A DNA stretch of 12,338 nucleotides from Candidatus Kapaibacterium sp. GTDB taxonomy: Bacteria; Bacteroidota; Ignavibacteria; Kapaibacteriales; UBA2268. Below the pieces are notes generated by a model. That model saw nothing but the letters and a program-made list of their open reading frames with translations. It was not told where the DNA came from and did not search any database. A program made the translations under genes and the position numbers. The DNA lies in contig JAQIDA010000187.1 in NCBI GenBank assembly GCA_027858275.1, positions 1 to 12,338 of the forward strand. The letters are read 5' to 3'. Numbering within the stretch: the first letter of the stretch is position 1; the number at the start of each line of letters is the position of its first letter. Of this stretch, positions 1 to 7,770 are shown piece after piece.

Positions 1-577
1 CGGACAAACTGTTCCGCAGGATAAAGTTGACACAATTCTTGAATCAATACGAATGGCGCCGACTTCATTCGGGTTACAATTACTGAAAGTGTTTGTAATT
101 AGTGATAAAGAAGTATTAAACAAAATTAGCGAAGCTGCTTGCGTTCAGCCTCAAATCAAAGAATGCTCTCACTTGCTGGTTTTCACTGCAAGAGAAGAAC
201 TGACAGATGCTGAAATTGATGCCTATCTCCAAAAATTCATTGATGTCCGAGGTATGACTAAAGAAAGCCTCCAAGGATTCAAGGAAATGATGGCCGGTAT
301 GCAGAAAATTCCTAAATCCGACTTTGTTGCATGGTCCAAACATCAAACATATATAACGCTGGGCATTGCACTCGCCGCGGCAGCATTGGAAGAAGTAGAC
401 GCAACGCCCATGGAAGGCTTCAACAACGCATTATTGGACGAGATTCTTAATCTTAAATCGCAAGGCCTTACAAGCACTTTGTTGATGCCGATTGGCTATC
501 GTGATTTAAAGAATGATTATCTTGCCGGTGCTCCAAAAATTCGAAAAAGCAATGATGAATTGTTTGAAATGATATAA
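1..577 (+). CDS. NfsB-like FMN nitroreductase, copy 1 (5' end off window)
   Basis: This is the 3' part of a gene for an oxygen-insensitive type, NAD(P)H-dependent FMN nitroreductase, a soluble cytoplasmic enzyme that reduces nitro or quinone compounds. The frame is open from base 2, and 191 residues are visible. Alignment with copy 2 downstream shows that about 17 N-terminal residues, including the RxS flavin-phosphate motif, lie outside the window. Visible family marks are APTSFGLQ (flavin contact loop), QPQIKECSH, the helix WSKHQTYITLGIALAAAALEEVDATPMEGF, and the C-terminal KIRK basic motif (K/R that bind FMN in Escherichia coli NfsB). The PMEGF motif keeps the glutamate equivalent to NfsB Glu165. 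It is a tandem paralogue of the next gene, with roughly half of the residues identical by eye. A strong hairpin terminator follows 29 nt after the stop. The physiological substrate cannot be read from sequence. Confidence 0.88.
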   Translation, partial: GQTVPQDKVDTILESIRMAPTSFGLQLLKVFVISDKEVLNKISEAACVQPQIKECSHLLVFTAREELTDAEIDAYLQKFIDVRGMTKESLQGFKEMMAGMQKIPKSDFVAWSKHQTYITLGIALAAAALEEVDATPMEGFNNALLDEILNLKSQGLTSTLLMPIGYRDLKNDYLAGAPKIRKSNDELFEMI

Positions 578-605
578 TTCTTTCCTGAATCGAACAGAAA
601 CCTAC

Positions 606-648
606 AGAGTCTCGTCTGCCCAATATTTATGGCAGGCGAGACTCTTTT
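606..648 (+). terminator. Intrinsic terminator of nitroreductase copy 1
   Basis: Arms 606-620 (AGAGTCTCGTCTGCC) and 631-645 (GGCAGGCGAGACTCT) form a 15-bp stem with a single G-U wobble around a 10-nt A/T loop. The stem runs into TTTTGG; the T run is short, but the stem is long and GC-containing. It separates the two nitroreductase genes, so they are probably transcribed independently. Confidence 0.8.
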
Positions 649-720
649 GGTTATTATCAAATACTTCCATATCCATATTAAGAATATCTCATTGTGACTT
701 TCGTCGTAAATTCATTAGAA

Positions 721-728
721 TAATTTTG
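721..728 (+). promoter_or_regulatory. Candidate Bacteroidota -7 element (TAATTTTG) before nitroreductase copy 2
   Basis: TAATTTTG matches the Bacteroidota -7 consensus TAnnTTTG exactly and lies 21 nt before the ATG at 750, after the upstream terminator. The matching -33 TTG is poor: the nearest TTG (692-694) is about 26 nt upstream, longer than the usual spacing of about 19-21. A TTG codon inside this element could start the same reading frame at 726, but overlap with a promoter argues against using it. Confidence 0.35.
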
Positions 729-749
729 GAATCATTCGGAATCAGGAAA

Positions 750-1376
750 ATGAATTTTATTGAAATGATGAATTGGCGCTACTCTGTTAAACATTTTAAC
801 AGTGAAAAAGTATCTCAAGATAAAATTGACATAATTCTCGAAGCCATTCGCCTCGCCCCTACTTCTATGGGCTTGCAGGCTATGAAAGTTTTCCTGATAG
901 AGGACGAAATATTATTGAAAGAAATTGGCGAAAAATCTTGCATTCAGCCTCAAATCAAAGAATGTTCGCACCTTATTTTGTTGGCTGCTCGTGAGGATTT
1001 GACAGATGAAGAACTCAATGAATTCATTAAGAGAAACATGGACTCTCGCAATGTCAGCGAAGAGAGCCTAAGCGGTTCGAAATCAATGGCATTAAGCGTT
1101 CAGAAAAAAGATAAATCTGAATTCTTGGACTGGTCAATGCGCCAGACATATATTGTTCTCGGCATAGCACTTGCCGCAGCAGCTTCTGAAAAAGTAGACG
1201 CTACTCCGATGAAGGGATTTAACGCTCAGGCAATGGACGAGATAATGAATCTCAAAGGGAAAGGTCTGGCAAGTTCACTCCTGATTGCTCTGGGTTATCG
1301 TGATGAAGAAAATGATCCGTATGCTAATTCTCCGAAAGTGCGGAAGGCTAAGGATGAATTTATTGAAGTAAAATAA
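750..1376 (+). CDS. NfsB-like FMN nitroreductase, copy 2
   Basis: This 208-residue protein of the NfsB/NfnB nitroreductase family is a cytoplasmic FMN enzyme expected to work as a dimer and to use NAD(P)H to reduce nitroaromatics or quinones. I chose ATG 750 over the in-frame TTG at 726 for two reasons. The start at 750 places R10, S12 and K14 (WRYSVKHF) exactly at the NfsB numbering of the flavin-phosphate residues, and AGGA sits just before it, although only about 3 nt away. Other visible motifs are APTSMGLQ at about 36-43, QPQIKECSH, the helix WSMRQTYIVLGIALAAAA, and K196/R198 in SPKVRK. The protein is of normal family length (NfsB is about 217 residues). Unlike copy 1, it has PMKGF, with lysine where NfsB has active-site Glu165. 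A terminator follows directly, so the gene is probably monocistronic. Confidence 0.92.
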   Translation: MNFIEMMNWRYSVKHFNSEKVSQDKIDIILEAIRLAPTSMGLQAMKVFLIEDEILLKEIGEKSCIQPQIKECSHLILLAAREDLTDEELNEFIKRNMDSRNVSEESLSGSKSMALSVQKKDKSEFLDWSMRQTYIVLGIALAAAASEKVDATPMKGFNAQAMDEIMNLKGKGLASSLLIALGYRDEENDPYANSPKVRKAKDEFIEVK

Positions 1377-1391
1377 GTCTGTCACTGAGCG

Positions 1392-1432
1392 GAAGACGAA
1401 ATCCATTGAAAAAAGTGGATTCCGTCTTCTTT
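1392..1432 (+). terminator. Intrinsic terminator of nitroreductase copy 2
   Basis: Arms 1392-1406 (GAAGACGAAATCCAT) and 1415-1429 (GTGGATTCCGTCTTC) pair over 15 positions with one A-C mismatch and one G-U wobble around the loop TGAAAAAA, followed by TTT. Like the terminator of copy 1, it ends in a short T run and GG. Confidence 0.72.
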
Positions 1433-1597
1433 GGCAGAAAAGATTAGTCCGGCATTACCTTCGGAAGGTTTCCGGCAGCAAATATTCCACACTTCTCAAT
1501 CATATATTTCACAAAACAATCTGTACCCGTTTTTCTTTTTCATCTGTCCTAATTGTGAACGCATTTTTATAGTTCTTGCACTTATGGGAGAATTGTT
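1433..1597 (+). promoter_or_regulatory. Leader region of the giant secreted-protein gene
   Basis: This non-coding stretch precedes the large T9SS gene. The only convincing element is a good Shine-Dalgarno sequence, GGAG at 1587-1590, 7 nt before ATG 1598. This stands out because the other starts in the window have weak or no SD. No complete TTG/TAnnTTTG promoter is visible; one-mismatch -7 look-alikes occur at 1503-1510 (TATATTTC) and 1550-1557 (TAATTGTG), neither with a well-placed -33 TTG. Confidence 0.4.
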
Positions 1598-4500
1598 ATG
1601 AAAAAGATTATTTTACTGATTGTTATCTCATCATTGTTTTCAATGTCAACGGTGAATACCGTTTACGCTCAAAAGTCGGGGAATAAGGGCCTGGGCCTTT
1701 CTGAATATGTGCAAATTTCCGACAATGAAAAACAATGCACTACTCCGCAACCGTTCGATGAATTCAATAATAATCGCAATGCCGCGGCAATTTCAACAGG
1801 TTACTATTTTTTCGATAGCAACGGGCCGTATGGAAACCGCGAACACAGACCGACTCCTGAAGTCGTAGATCTTAGTTTTGAAGCTAGCAACTGGCAAAGA
1901 ATCGCAGCCGGACCGGGATTATGGAAAAGCAGCATGCACAGAACTGACTTAGGTCCGGACGGCAGACCTAAACGCGGTGAGATATTCTTTCACAATCCAA
2001 ATCAATCGCTCGATCCGAACGATCCCAATTATGACAACGGCAGATATGATTCAACGGACAACGCTTTCGCCGGTCCCATGCCGATAGGTTTCTCCTTTAA
2101 ATTCGGAGGGTTGGATTACGACAGTTTTTATGTGTCCACTAACGGTGTGATCACTCTGTCAAACAGCAGATACTGTTATGATACTCTCGGACAAAGGCAA
2201 CTGCATTCAGATCAGGGAACTAGTTATCATCCTCACAGTATGGATTGGTACTTAGGCGCGACTAGAACTTCTGACGGATTAGATGACACAACTCCGGATG
2301 ATTTCGGATTCAGAGCTTCAAAAGCTATACTTCTTAAAAATGGCTTCAATCCCGCAAGCATAGAAAACATGACTCAATCGGAAGGTCGCGGAGCAGCTAT
2401 TATCGCTCCCTTCTGGGGCAAAGGTTATCTGTCTCAATGGGACAAAGATAAAAAAACAGCTCGAGATTGGGGACAAGTTCATATTTACAGAAATTCTCAA
2501 ATGACTAAACTGATTATTTTTTATAAAAATTATACTCTTATCGGCGATGATATTGTTACTTTATGGCCGGACAGAAAAACAAATAACTCAATTACCCCGG
2601 ATCTGCAGACAAATGAAGACGGTTATATTGGTTGTGATGCTCAAATAGTCTTGGACGCTTCACAAAACAGCATCTCTTTTAATTATGGACAATTCAGAGG
2701 CAGAATTAGAAGCGGATTGTATACTAACAAAGCCAAAGATGTATTCCGTTGGAACACATTTTCCGGACTGTATAACAGATCGCGACATATTGACTGGAAT
2801 TCGAAAACACAGAACTCTGTACCGATGACCGCCGACAGCTATCCTTGGGCTGAAGAAGATTATCCTCAGTACACAGTCTATTGGGATAAATTTGAAACAA
2901 AACAGTCTGAATACCCAAACGATCACATGGCAGTGAAGTTTATGCAACACAAAAACATACTGCGTACAGTTGATATTCAATATCGTGTTCGTTCACGCGT
3001 GAAAATTGACGGGGAATATTCCACAGATTTCAGCGAACGAGTTTTGACAGAAGACGCTCTCAATTATGAACTCTTAGCGGGACATCCGCAACTCGGACAG
3101 ATTCAGCCCGTCGCAATAGTTCAAAACTTATCGAATGAAATTATGGGTGCGAGCGGAATTAATTACCAAGCTCAGGACCTTGAGTTTAAAACACGATTTG
3201 TGATTTATAATCCTATTACTGAGAAAAATTTATACAACAAAGCTGTCCGAATAACAGCGAACGCAGTTGCGACAAGAAAAGGCTCCGTGCCTTCCACCGA
3301 AGTAATTTATACTTCTGTTTCAAAGAACGGGAATAATTATATAAGCGACATTTACGCCAATTATGAAGACAGCGACGGAAATGATATTGATCCGGATGAT
3401 CCTCCCGAGCAAATGTTTTTGAAAAATGATGATGACGGAAATTCAATCAACGGCATCCCCCCTTACGGGTTCGCTGAAGTGGTTTTTCCGCCTTTTGAAC
3501 CGGGTGAGTCTTATGACGGACAAATCGGCAGATTGAAAAGTATACTAACCGTCGAAGCGGTTAATCCTTCTACAAATCAAGAATATGATCAAGTTTGGTT
3601 CTATGACGACGAAACAACGTCTGATTTCTATATGATGAGACGATTTGAAGCAGGCGAAGAATTTTATGAAAATGGCAGCAGTTGGGCTCAAACAACTGAC
3701 CTAGGACCTATCCCGTCTGTTACGAAATGGGTAAGTAAAGGCGCTGAAATTGTCCCGGGTGATCAAGTGTCGAGACACGCTCTTCCCCCTCGAAGATACT
3801 ATGATTGCAATAATATTAAGTCGTTTCCCGGAGCCAGGATTAAATCACCCACCATCAAACTAAACAGACCTGATTATGTTCTTCCCGGTGAGTGGGGCGG
3901 CGATGAAATCCGCTCATTCCCGATAGATATGAGAAATAAATTCGGCGCTAGTCTTGCGTTCTCCGTTCAGAGAACAACTAATCCTGACGGTACTGATTGG
4001 ACTCGCGGTTGGTCGGACAACGCTTGGGTCGGCTGCGAAGGTCGCGTTGTTAAAGATAATTGGTATACTCCGTTGACCGGCAATAACGCGCCCGATGAGC
4101 TGAATGTTGAATTCGCGCTGCCGAGTCCTGACGGTGCGCAGGGCATTACTAATATTGCCATGTATGATATAGCGGAAACTCCGGGAATTCAACCGGAAGT
4201 CAACGGAGCTGATCGTTGGAGATACCATCAACGTCAAAACGGCGCAGCGGCTGAGACCAATATGTCTGCTTTTACTTTGTTCGGAGCAGGCGGGTATATG
4301 GTCGGTTTTCTTGAATCTAACAGAAATTCCGTGCTCAGTCTGCCGGATTATGTTACTAGAGAAAAAAACGGCCTTCGAGAAAATTTCTATGACGACGGGA
4401 TTGATTATGAATTCACTCGTTATGTAATTCCTATTCCCGATACAATAATAAACGCTCCCGCCGAAGGGGCTAAGGACTTCAGATTCAGAATCAAAACACA

Positions 4501-6427
4501 CTGCATGAATCACCAACAGCCAAACAGAGTGCAAGATGACAGTGATGATTTTTATGTGGATAATATAAGAATTCAATATAATGATAATGAGAGAATTGAC
4601 CTCGAAGCTAGTTCTGTCAGCGTTAATTGGCCTTATACAGCGACTCCGGCAAGTCAGGCAATTGAAATTCCGATAACAGTAAAAATAACTAATAATTCTG
4701 TTTATGACGCCGCTTCTTTCTGGGTTAAAGTCAGAATTTTTGATTATGAAATGGTAAAGGACACTTTGCCATATCTTGCTCAGGTTGTTTATTGCCGCTT
4801 TAAAGCTGTTCCCCTGCTGAGAGCCGGAAAAACACTAGAACTCACTATGCCAAATTGGAACTCGCGGGAAACTCGACCGGGGAAATATAGAATATATGCT
4901 TCTGTTTTTACAGTAGGCGGTGACACTGAACCTAAGAATGATACTACATATAGTGATTTTGAATCCGTATTCGGTCCTGTATTTGCTTATGAGCCAATTC
5001 TTGACAAAGAAGATTTCAACCAAAGCAAATCGGACGTCGGAGATTTTTTGGGATATCAACCCAGAGGACTCAATCTTCCGGGATATTCTATGGGCGGAAC
5101 TGCTCAGGGAGATTATGACTACTCTAAATACGCTGCCGGCGGTGAAGTAGGCTTGAGTTCAGGTCAGATAGCAATGAAATTTAGCTTAGCTCAAGCTGAC
5201 ACCATATATGGTTATCAAGCATTTTTTGTATCAGGAAGTATGGCTCCGGATGACATAACCATTGCTTTATATCAAGGTTCCGTAGAAGAATCAACTCCTC
5301 GTGACATGATAGAAGGTTCAGAAATACTCTCAAGAAAAGGATGGGATGATATTCAACAAGAATTTTTCTTTGATCGATATGTCACTTATCTCCTGCCGTC
5401 TCCTGTTGTACTTGATGAAGGCATATACTGGGTAAGTATAGCTCAACTCGGAGAATCGGGTCTTAAGTTAGGAGCATCTTCATCTTATGCGGGAATGCGT
5501 GTGATGAACTACTATCGCCATGATTTGAACCCAAACGATGAAAGAATGAACGGCAGCGAGAGTATGCATCTGTTGCTGGATAAACGTTTTAGAAAATATG
5601 ACAAGAATCAGAATTTAATAAATCAGAATATGTTTGCTTTTGAAAATACCAAAGGCAGCGAAAGATGGACTCCTTTTATGCCAACATACGACAACCCGGG
5701 ATATGGTCACCACGGCTTTGAAGGAATCCTTGATGACGGAACAAAGTTATTCGCGCGCGGAACATGGATTCCCTTAGTCAGACCTTATTTGAGGGACAGA
5801 CTACATGCCGAGGACTTAGCAGATGTTGATTGCGGTAGCTGGCCCGTTGAACTCACCCGCTTCGAGGGTGCGGCTCGCGGCAGCGGCATTGACTTAATCT
5901 GGGAGACAAAGTCAGAGACTGACAACAAAGGATTCTATATTGAAAAACGCTTTGCAGGCGATGATCGATGGTCGGATATTCATTTTGAAAACGGCAACGG
6001 AACGATTACATCTACTTGTAACTATAATTTCACAGATTCTGATGTTACTTTGAACTCAAGCTATCAGTATCGACTCCGACAAGTTGACTTCAACGGAGTG
6101 GCGGGCTGTGAAGATTATTCAGATCTCATCACGATTAAATTTGAGAATATTAGCGAGAATTCGCTTGCCGGCAACATGCCGAATCCGTTTACAATCTCAA
6201 CTCGAATTAAATTTAACTTGAACACAACTGAGAATGTTGCTCTTGATATTCTTGACATATACGGCAACGTTGTTAAAAGCGTCCACAAAGCCTTTTATTT
6301 GGGCGATAACTCTGTCATATGGGACTCAAGAGACAATAACGGTCGAAGAGTCGCAAGCGGCACTTATATTTATAAATTGACAGTCGGAGACGATGTGATG
6401 ACCGGGAAGATGACTCTGCTGCGATAA
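1598..6427 (+). CDS. Giant secreted multidomain protein with T9SS type A sorting domain
   Basis: This is a 1609-residue extracellular or cell-surface protein of unknown function. Residues 1-24 form a Sec signal peptide (MKKIILLIVISS... cleaved after VYA). Residues about 160-187 (PMPIGFSFKFGGLDYDSFYVSTNGVITLS) resemble the nidogen-like or adhesin motif found at the start of extracellular beta-sandwich domains. Acidic loops at 591-601 and 611-619 (EDSDGNDIDPDD, NDDDGNSING) look like calcium ligands. Residues about 762-992 end in DDFYVDNIRI, the usual close of a lectin- or MAM-like jelly roll. About 1000-1125 resembles a CARDB-type adhesion domain. Residues 1415-1510 (WPVELTRFEG...GFYIEKR...YQYRLRQVD) are a fibronectin-like module that typically precedes the sorting tail. 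Residues about 1521-1609 (NMPNPF...GTYIYKLTVGD...GKMTLLR) are the T9SS type A/FlgD-like signal, removed on export. No enzyme active site is recognisable. The domain calls in the middle are inference from pattern only. The gene appears to stand alone. Confidence 0.87.
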   Translation: MKKIILLIVISSLFSMSTVNTVYAQKSGNKGLGLSEYVQISDNEKQCTTPQPFDEFNNNRNAAAISTGYYFFDSNGPYGNREHRPTPEVVDLSFEASNWQRIAAGPGLWKSSMHRTDLGPDGRPKRGEIFFHNPNQSLDPNDPNYDNGRYDSTDNAFAGPMPIGFSFKFGGLDYDSFYVSTNGVITLSNSRYCYDTLGQRQLHSDQGTSYHPHSMDWYLGATRTSDGLDDTTPDDFGFRASKAILLKNGFNPASIENMTQSEGRGAAIIAPFWGKGYLSQWDKDKKTARDWGQVHIYRNSQMTKLIIFYKNYTLIGDDIVTLWPDRKTNNSITPDLQTNEDGYIGCDAQIVLDASQNSISFNYGQFRGRIRSGLYTNKAKDVFRWNTFSGLYNRSRHIDWNSKTQNSVPMTADSYPWAEEDYPQYTVYWDKFETKQSEYPNDHMAVKFMQHKNILRTVDIQYRVRSRVKIDGEYSTDFSERVLTEDALNYELLAGHPQLGQIQPVAIVQNLSNEIMGASGINYQAQDLEFKTRFVIYNPITEKNLYNKAVRITANAVATRKGSVPSTEVIYTSVSKNGNNYISDIYANYEDSDGNDIDPDDPPEQMFLKNDDDGNSINGIPPYGFAEVVFPPFEPGESYDGQIGRLKSILTVEAVNPSTNQEYDQVWFYDDETTSDFYMMRRFEAGEEFYENGSSWAQTTDLGPIPSVTKWVSKGAEIVPGDQVSRHALPPRRYYDCNNIKSFPGARIKSPTIKLNRPDYVLPGEWGGDEIRSFPIDMRNKFGASLAFSVQRTTNPDGTDWTRGWSDNAWVGCEGRVVKDNWYTPLTGNNAPDELNVEFALPSPDGAQGITNIAMYDIAETPGIQPEVNGADRWRYHQRQNGAAAETNMSAFTLFGAGGYMVGFLESNRNSVLSLPDYVTREKNGLRENFYDDGIDYEFTRYVIPIPDTIINAPAEGAKDFRFRIKTHCMNHQQPNRVQDDSDDFYVDNIRIQYNDNERIDLEASSVSVNWPYTATPASQAIEIPITVKITNNSVYDAASFWVKVRIFDYEMVKDTLPYLAQVVYCRFKAVPLLRAGKTLELTMPNWNSRETRPGKYRIYASVFTVGGDTEPKNDTTYSDFESVFGPVFAYEPILDKEDFNQSKSDVGDFLGYQPRGLNLPGYSMGGTAQGDYDYSKYAAGGEVGLSSGQIAMKFSLAQADTIYGYQAFFVSGSMAPDDITIALYQGSVEESTPRDMIEGSEILSRKGWDDIQQEFFFDRYVTYLLPSPVVLDEGIYWVSIAQLGESGLKLGASSSYAGMRVMNYYRHDLNPNDERMNGSESMHLLLDKRFRKYDKNQNLINQNMFAFENTKGSERWTPFMPTYDNPGYGHHGFEGILDDGTKLFARGTWIPLVRPYLRDRLHAEDLADVDCGSWPVELTRFEGAARGSGIDLIWETKSETDNKGFYIEKRFAGDDRWSDIHFENGNGTITSTCNYNFTDSDVTLNSSYQYRLRQVDFNGVAGCEDYSDLITIKFENISENSLAGNMPNPFTISTRIKFNLNTTENVALDILDIYGNVVKSVHKAFYLGDNSVIWDSRDNNGRRVASGTYIYKLTVGDDVMTGKMTLLR

Positions 6428-6459
6428 GAATTATTCTTGTCGCACTCCTGAAATCCGGA

Positions 6460-6491
6460 TTGTAATCAAAGCGATATATTATGTATATTTG
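6460..6491 (+). promoter_or_regulatory. Bacteroidota-type promoter of the DegT-like gene
   Basis: TTG at 6460-6462, a 21-nt spacer and TATATTTG at 6484-6491 match the Bacteroidota sigma consensus TTG-N19-21-TAnnTTTG. Transcription would begin at about 6498, giving a leader of about 25 nt before ATG 6523. No Shine-Dalgarno sequence is present, which is common in this phylum. Confidence 0.5.
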
Positions 6492-6522
6492 CACATAGTG
6501 TGTTTATAATAATTATACGATC

Positions 6523-7575
6523 ATGATATATCACAAGCCGCTGAAAATAAAAGATGGGGATTTAATAAAAAGCGCGACCGTCGAGAATAATCAAATATTT
6601 ATTCTCGCAAGGCAAGCTGTTTATTATTTTTTCAAGAACTCTGAGAAACGCAGAATTCTTCTCCCCGGCTATTTGCCGGAAGGAGTATATTTCCCGTTTA
6701 GCGAACTTGGTTTCAAGAAAATGTACTATGCCGTCGGCAGTGATTTTAGTCTGCCTGATGATTTCCCCGGGTCTCGCTCTGCTGATGATACAATCATTTA
6801 CTACATTCATCATTTTGGCCTTTACAATCAAAAAAATATCGACAAACTGAAACAGCTTAAATCTCAGGGATATTATATAGTAGAAGACAGAGCCTTGACT
6901 CTCCCCTCTGCCGACGCTGATTATTTTGGAGATGCGACTGTTTATTCCTACAATAAAATGCTCGGAGTCCCTCACGGCGGGACGATTATCAGTGATATAA
7001 ACACAGAAGATTATTCCTTAGAAAAAAACAGCGCTGCTGAGGAATTAAAATCATATTTATCATTGAGGATGAATTTATTCTGCCGGTCGGGAATTAAGCT
7101 GATGCCCCAATTGTTTTTCAGGCTTTATAATAAAATAGCTTGGAAGTTCATTAACCGCAAGGCTAATAATCTTTCTCATTGGCTTCCTGCTACAGGCTTG
7201 GCTGATTCGGCTATAGTCCATTTGATTCAGAATCTTGATTTTCAATCCATCAGCGAGAAGATAATTTATAACGCCGGATACTTGTTTGATAATATCAGAC
7301 CTGTTTTGCGTCTTGTCCCTGATCGAAGAATGTATACAAGACAAGCAATTACCGGCTTCCCGATAATAGTTGATGATCCTCAAGATTTGCAGAAATATCT
7401 GATGAAAAACGGTATTCACGGATTCTCCCTCCGCCAAGGTTGGCGACCTGCCCAAAATGCGTCGAAGTGGGATTATTTTGACAAGCATTTTCTGCTGCCG
7501 GTTCACAACGATCTAAGCAAGAAAGATTTGAAAAAGATCGTTAGGGTTGTAAATGCCTATAAAAACGCACGCTGA
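6523..7575 (+). CDS. DegT/DnrJ/EryC1-fold PLP-dependent aminotransferase-like protein
   Basis: This 350-residue cytoplasmic protein is of the fold-type I PLP family that includes sugar aminotransferases. The motifs follow the DegT order: ARQAVYYFFK (helix near the N terminus), ILLPGYLPEGVYFPFSELGFKKMYYAV (like VLLPAYTCP...AG.KPVF.DV), IIYYIHHFGLYNQ, IVEDRALTLPS with D122 as the likely residue bound to the pyridine nitrogen, and FGDATVYSYNKMLGVPHGG with K145 as the likely Schiff-base lysine. The C-terminal FLLPVHNDLSKKDLKKIV matches the family's usual end. In family members the residue three after the aspartate is normally His or Gln and stacks on PLP; here it is Leu125, so activity or substrate may differ. 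Members usually modify nucleotide sugars or amino-sugar polymers, but no sugar-pathway genes lie beside it, so the substrate is unknown. The start ATG 6523 is the first after a good promoter. Confidence 0.75.
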   Translation: MIYHKPLKIKDGDLIKSATVENNQIFILARQAVYYFFKNSEKRRILLPGYLPEGVYFPFSELGFKKMYYAVGSDFSLPDDFPGSRSADDTIIYYIHHFGLYNQKNIDKLKQLKSQGYYIVEDRALTLPSADADYFGDATVYSYNKMLGVPHGGTIISDINTEDYSLEKNSAAEELKSYLSLRMNLFCRSGIKLMPQLFFRLYNKIAWKFINRKANNLSHWLPATGLADSAIVHLIQNLDFQSISEKIIYNAGYLFDNIRPVLRLVPDRRMYTRQAITGFPIIVDDPQDLQKYLMKNGIHGFSLRQGWRPAQNASKWDYFDKHFLLPVHNDLSKKDLKKIVRVVNAYKNAR

Positions 7576-7668
7576 TCACTTCACTTAATCGAACACTACA
7601 GACAAACTCTCCGTCATACATCATATCTCTAATAACTCAAAGCTATTACGTCTCAAACACAATATCTA

Positions 7669-7699
7669 TTGGTTTTAATACGACATTCTCTTATATTGT
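7669..7699 (+). promoter_or_regulatory. Weak promoter candidate for the efflux operon
   Basis: TTG at 7669-7671, a 20-nt spacer and TATATTGT at 7692-7699 resemble TTG/TAnnTTTG with mismatches near the end of the -7 box. A TATAAT at 7726-7731 is an alternative -10, but it has no properly spaced -35. The remainder of the 195-nt gap between 7575 and 7771 shows no gene and no terminator for the upstream gene. Confidence 0.25.
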
Positions 7700-7715
7700 C
7701 AAACAGTCGACAATA
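7694..7715. promoter_or_regulatory. Inverted repeat, candidate operator of the metal-efflux operon
   Basis: TATTGTC (7694-7700) and GACAATA (7709-7715) are perfect 7-bp inverted arms separated by 8 nt. The repeat overlaps the proposed -7 element and lies 56 nt before the czcA-like start, where a dimeric repressor or activator would bind. There is no T run, so it is not a terminator. No regulator gene is present in the window. Confidence 0.35.
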
Positions 7716-7770
7716 GTCTAAATGGTATAATTAGAGTGTATAACAATTATCCGAAGATACCGGAAAAAGC

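Noticed and set aside
726..749. TTG start for nitroreductase copy 2 (8 extra residues)
   Set aside because: The TTG lies inside a TAATTTTG promoter-like element, and the ATG at 750 places R10/S12/K14 at the family positions.
1457..1469. Small palindrome ACCTTCGGAAGGT
   Set aside because: The stem is only about 5 bp with a 3-nt loop, has no T run, and does not sit at a plausible operator position; likely chance.
3914..4576. 220-codon open frame on the minus strand inside the giant gene
   Set aside because: It lies wholly antisense to a well-supported coding sequence and its product shows no family motifs; it is a shadow frame.
6428..6522. Terminator after the giant secreted-protein gene
   Set aside because: Only the short palindrome AATCCGGATT is present, with no T run; no convincing intrinsic terminator can be drawn.
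7075..7506. 143-codon minus-strand open frame opposite the DegT-like gene
   Set aside because: The plus-strand frame has clear family motifs across this interval; the antisense frame has none and no start signal.
7696..7731. Sigma-70-style promoter TTGTCA ... TATAAT
   Set aside because: The spacer is 24 nt, far from the 17 nt needed, and the host group uses a different consensus.
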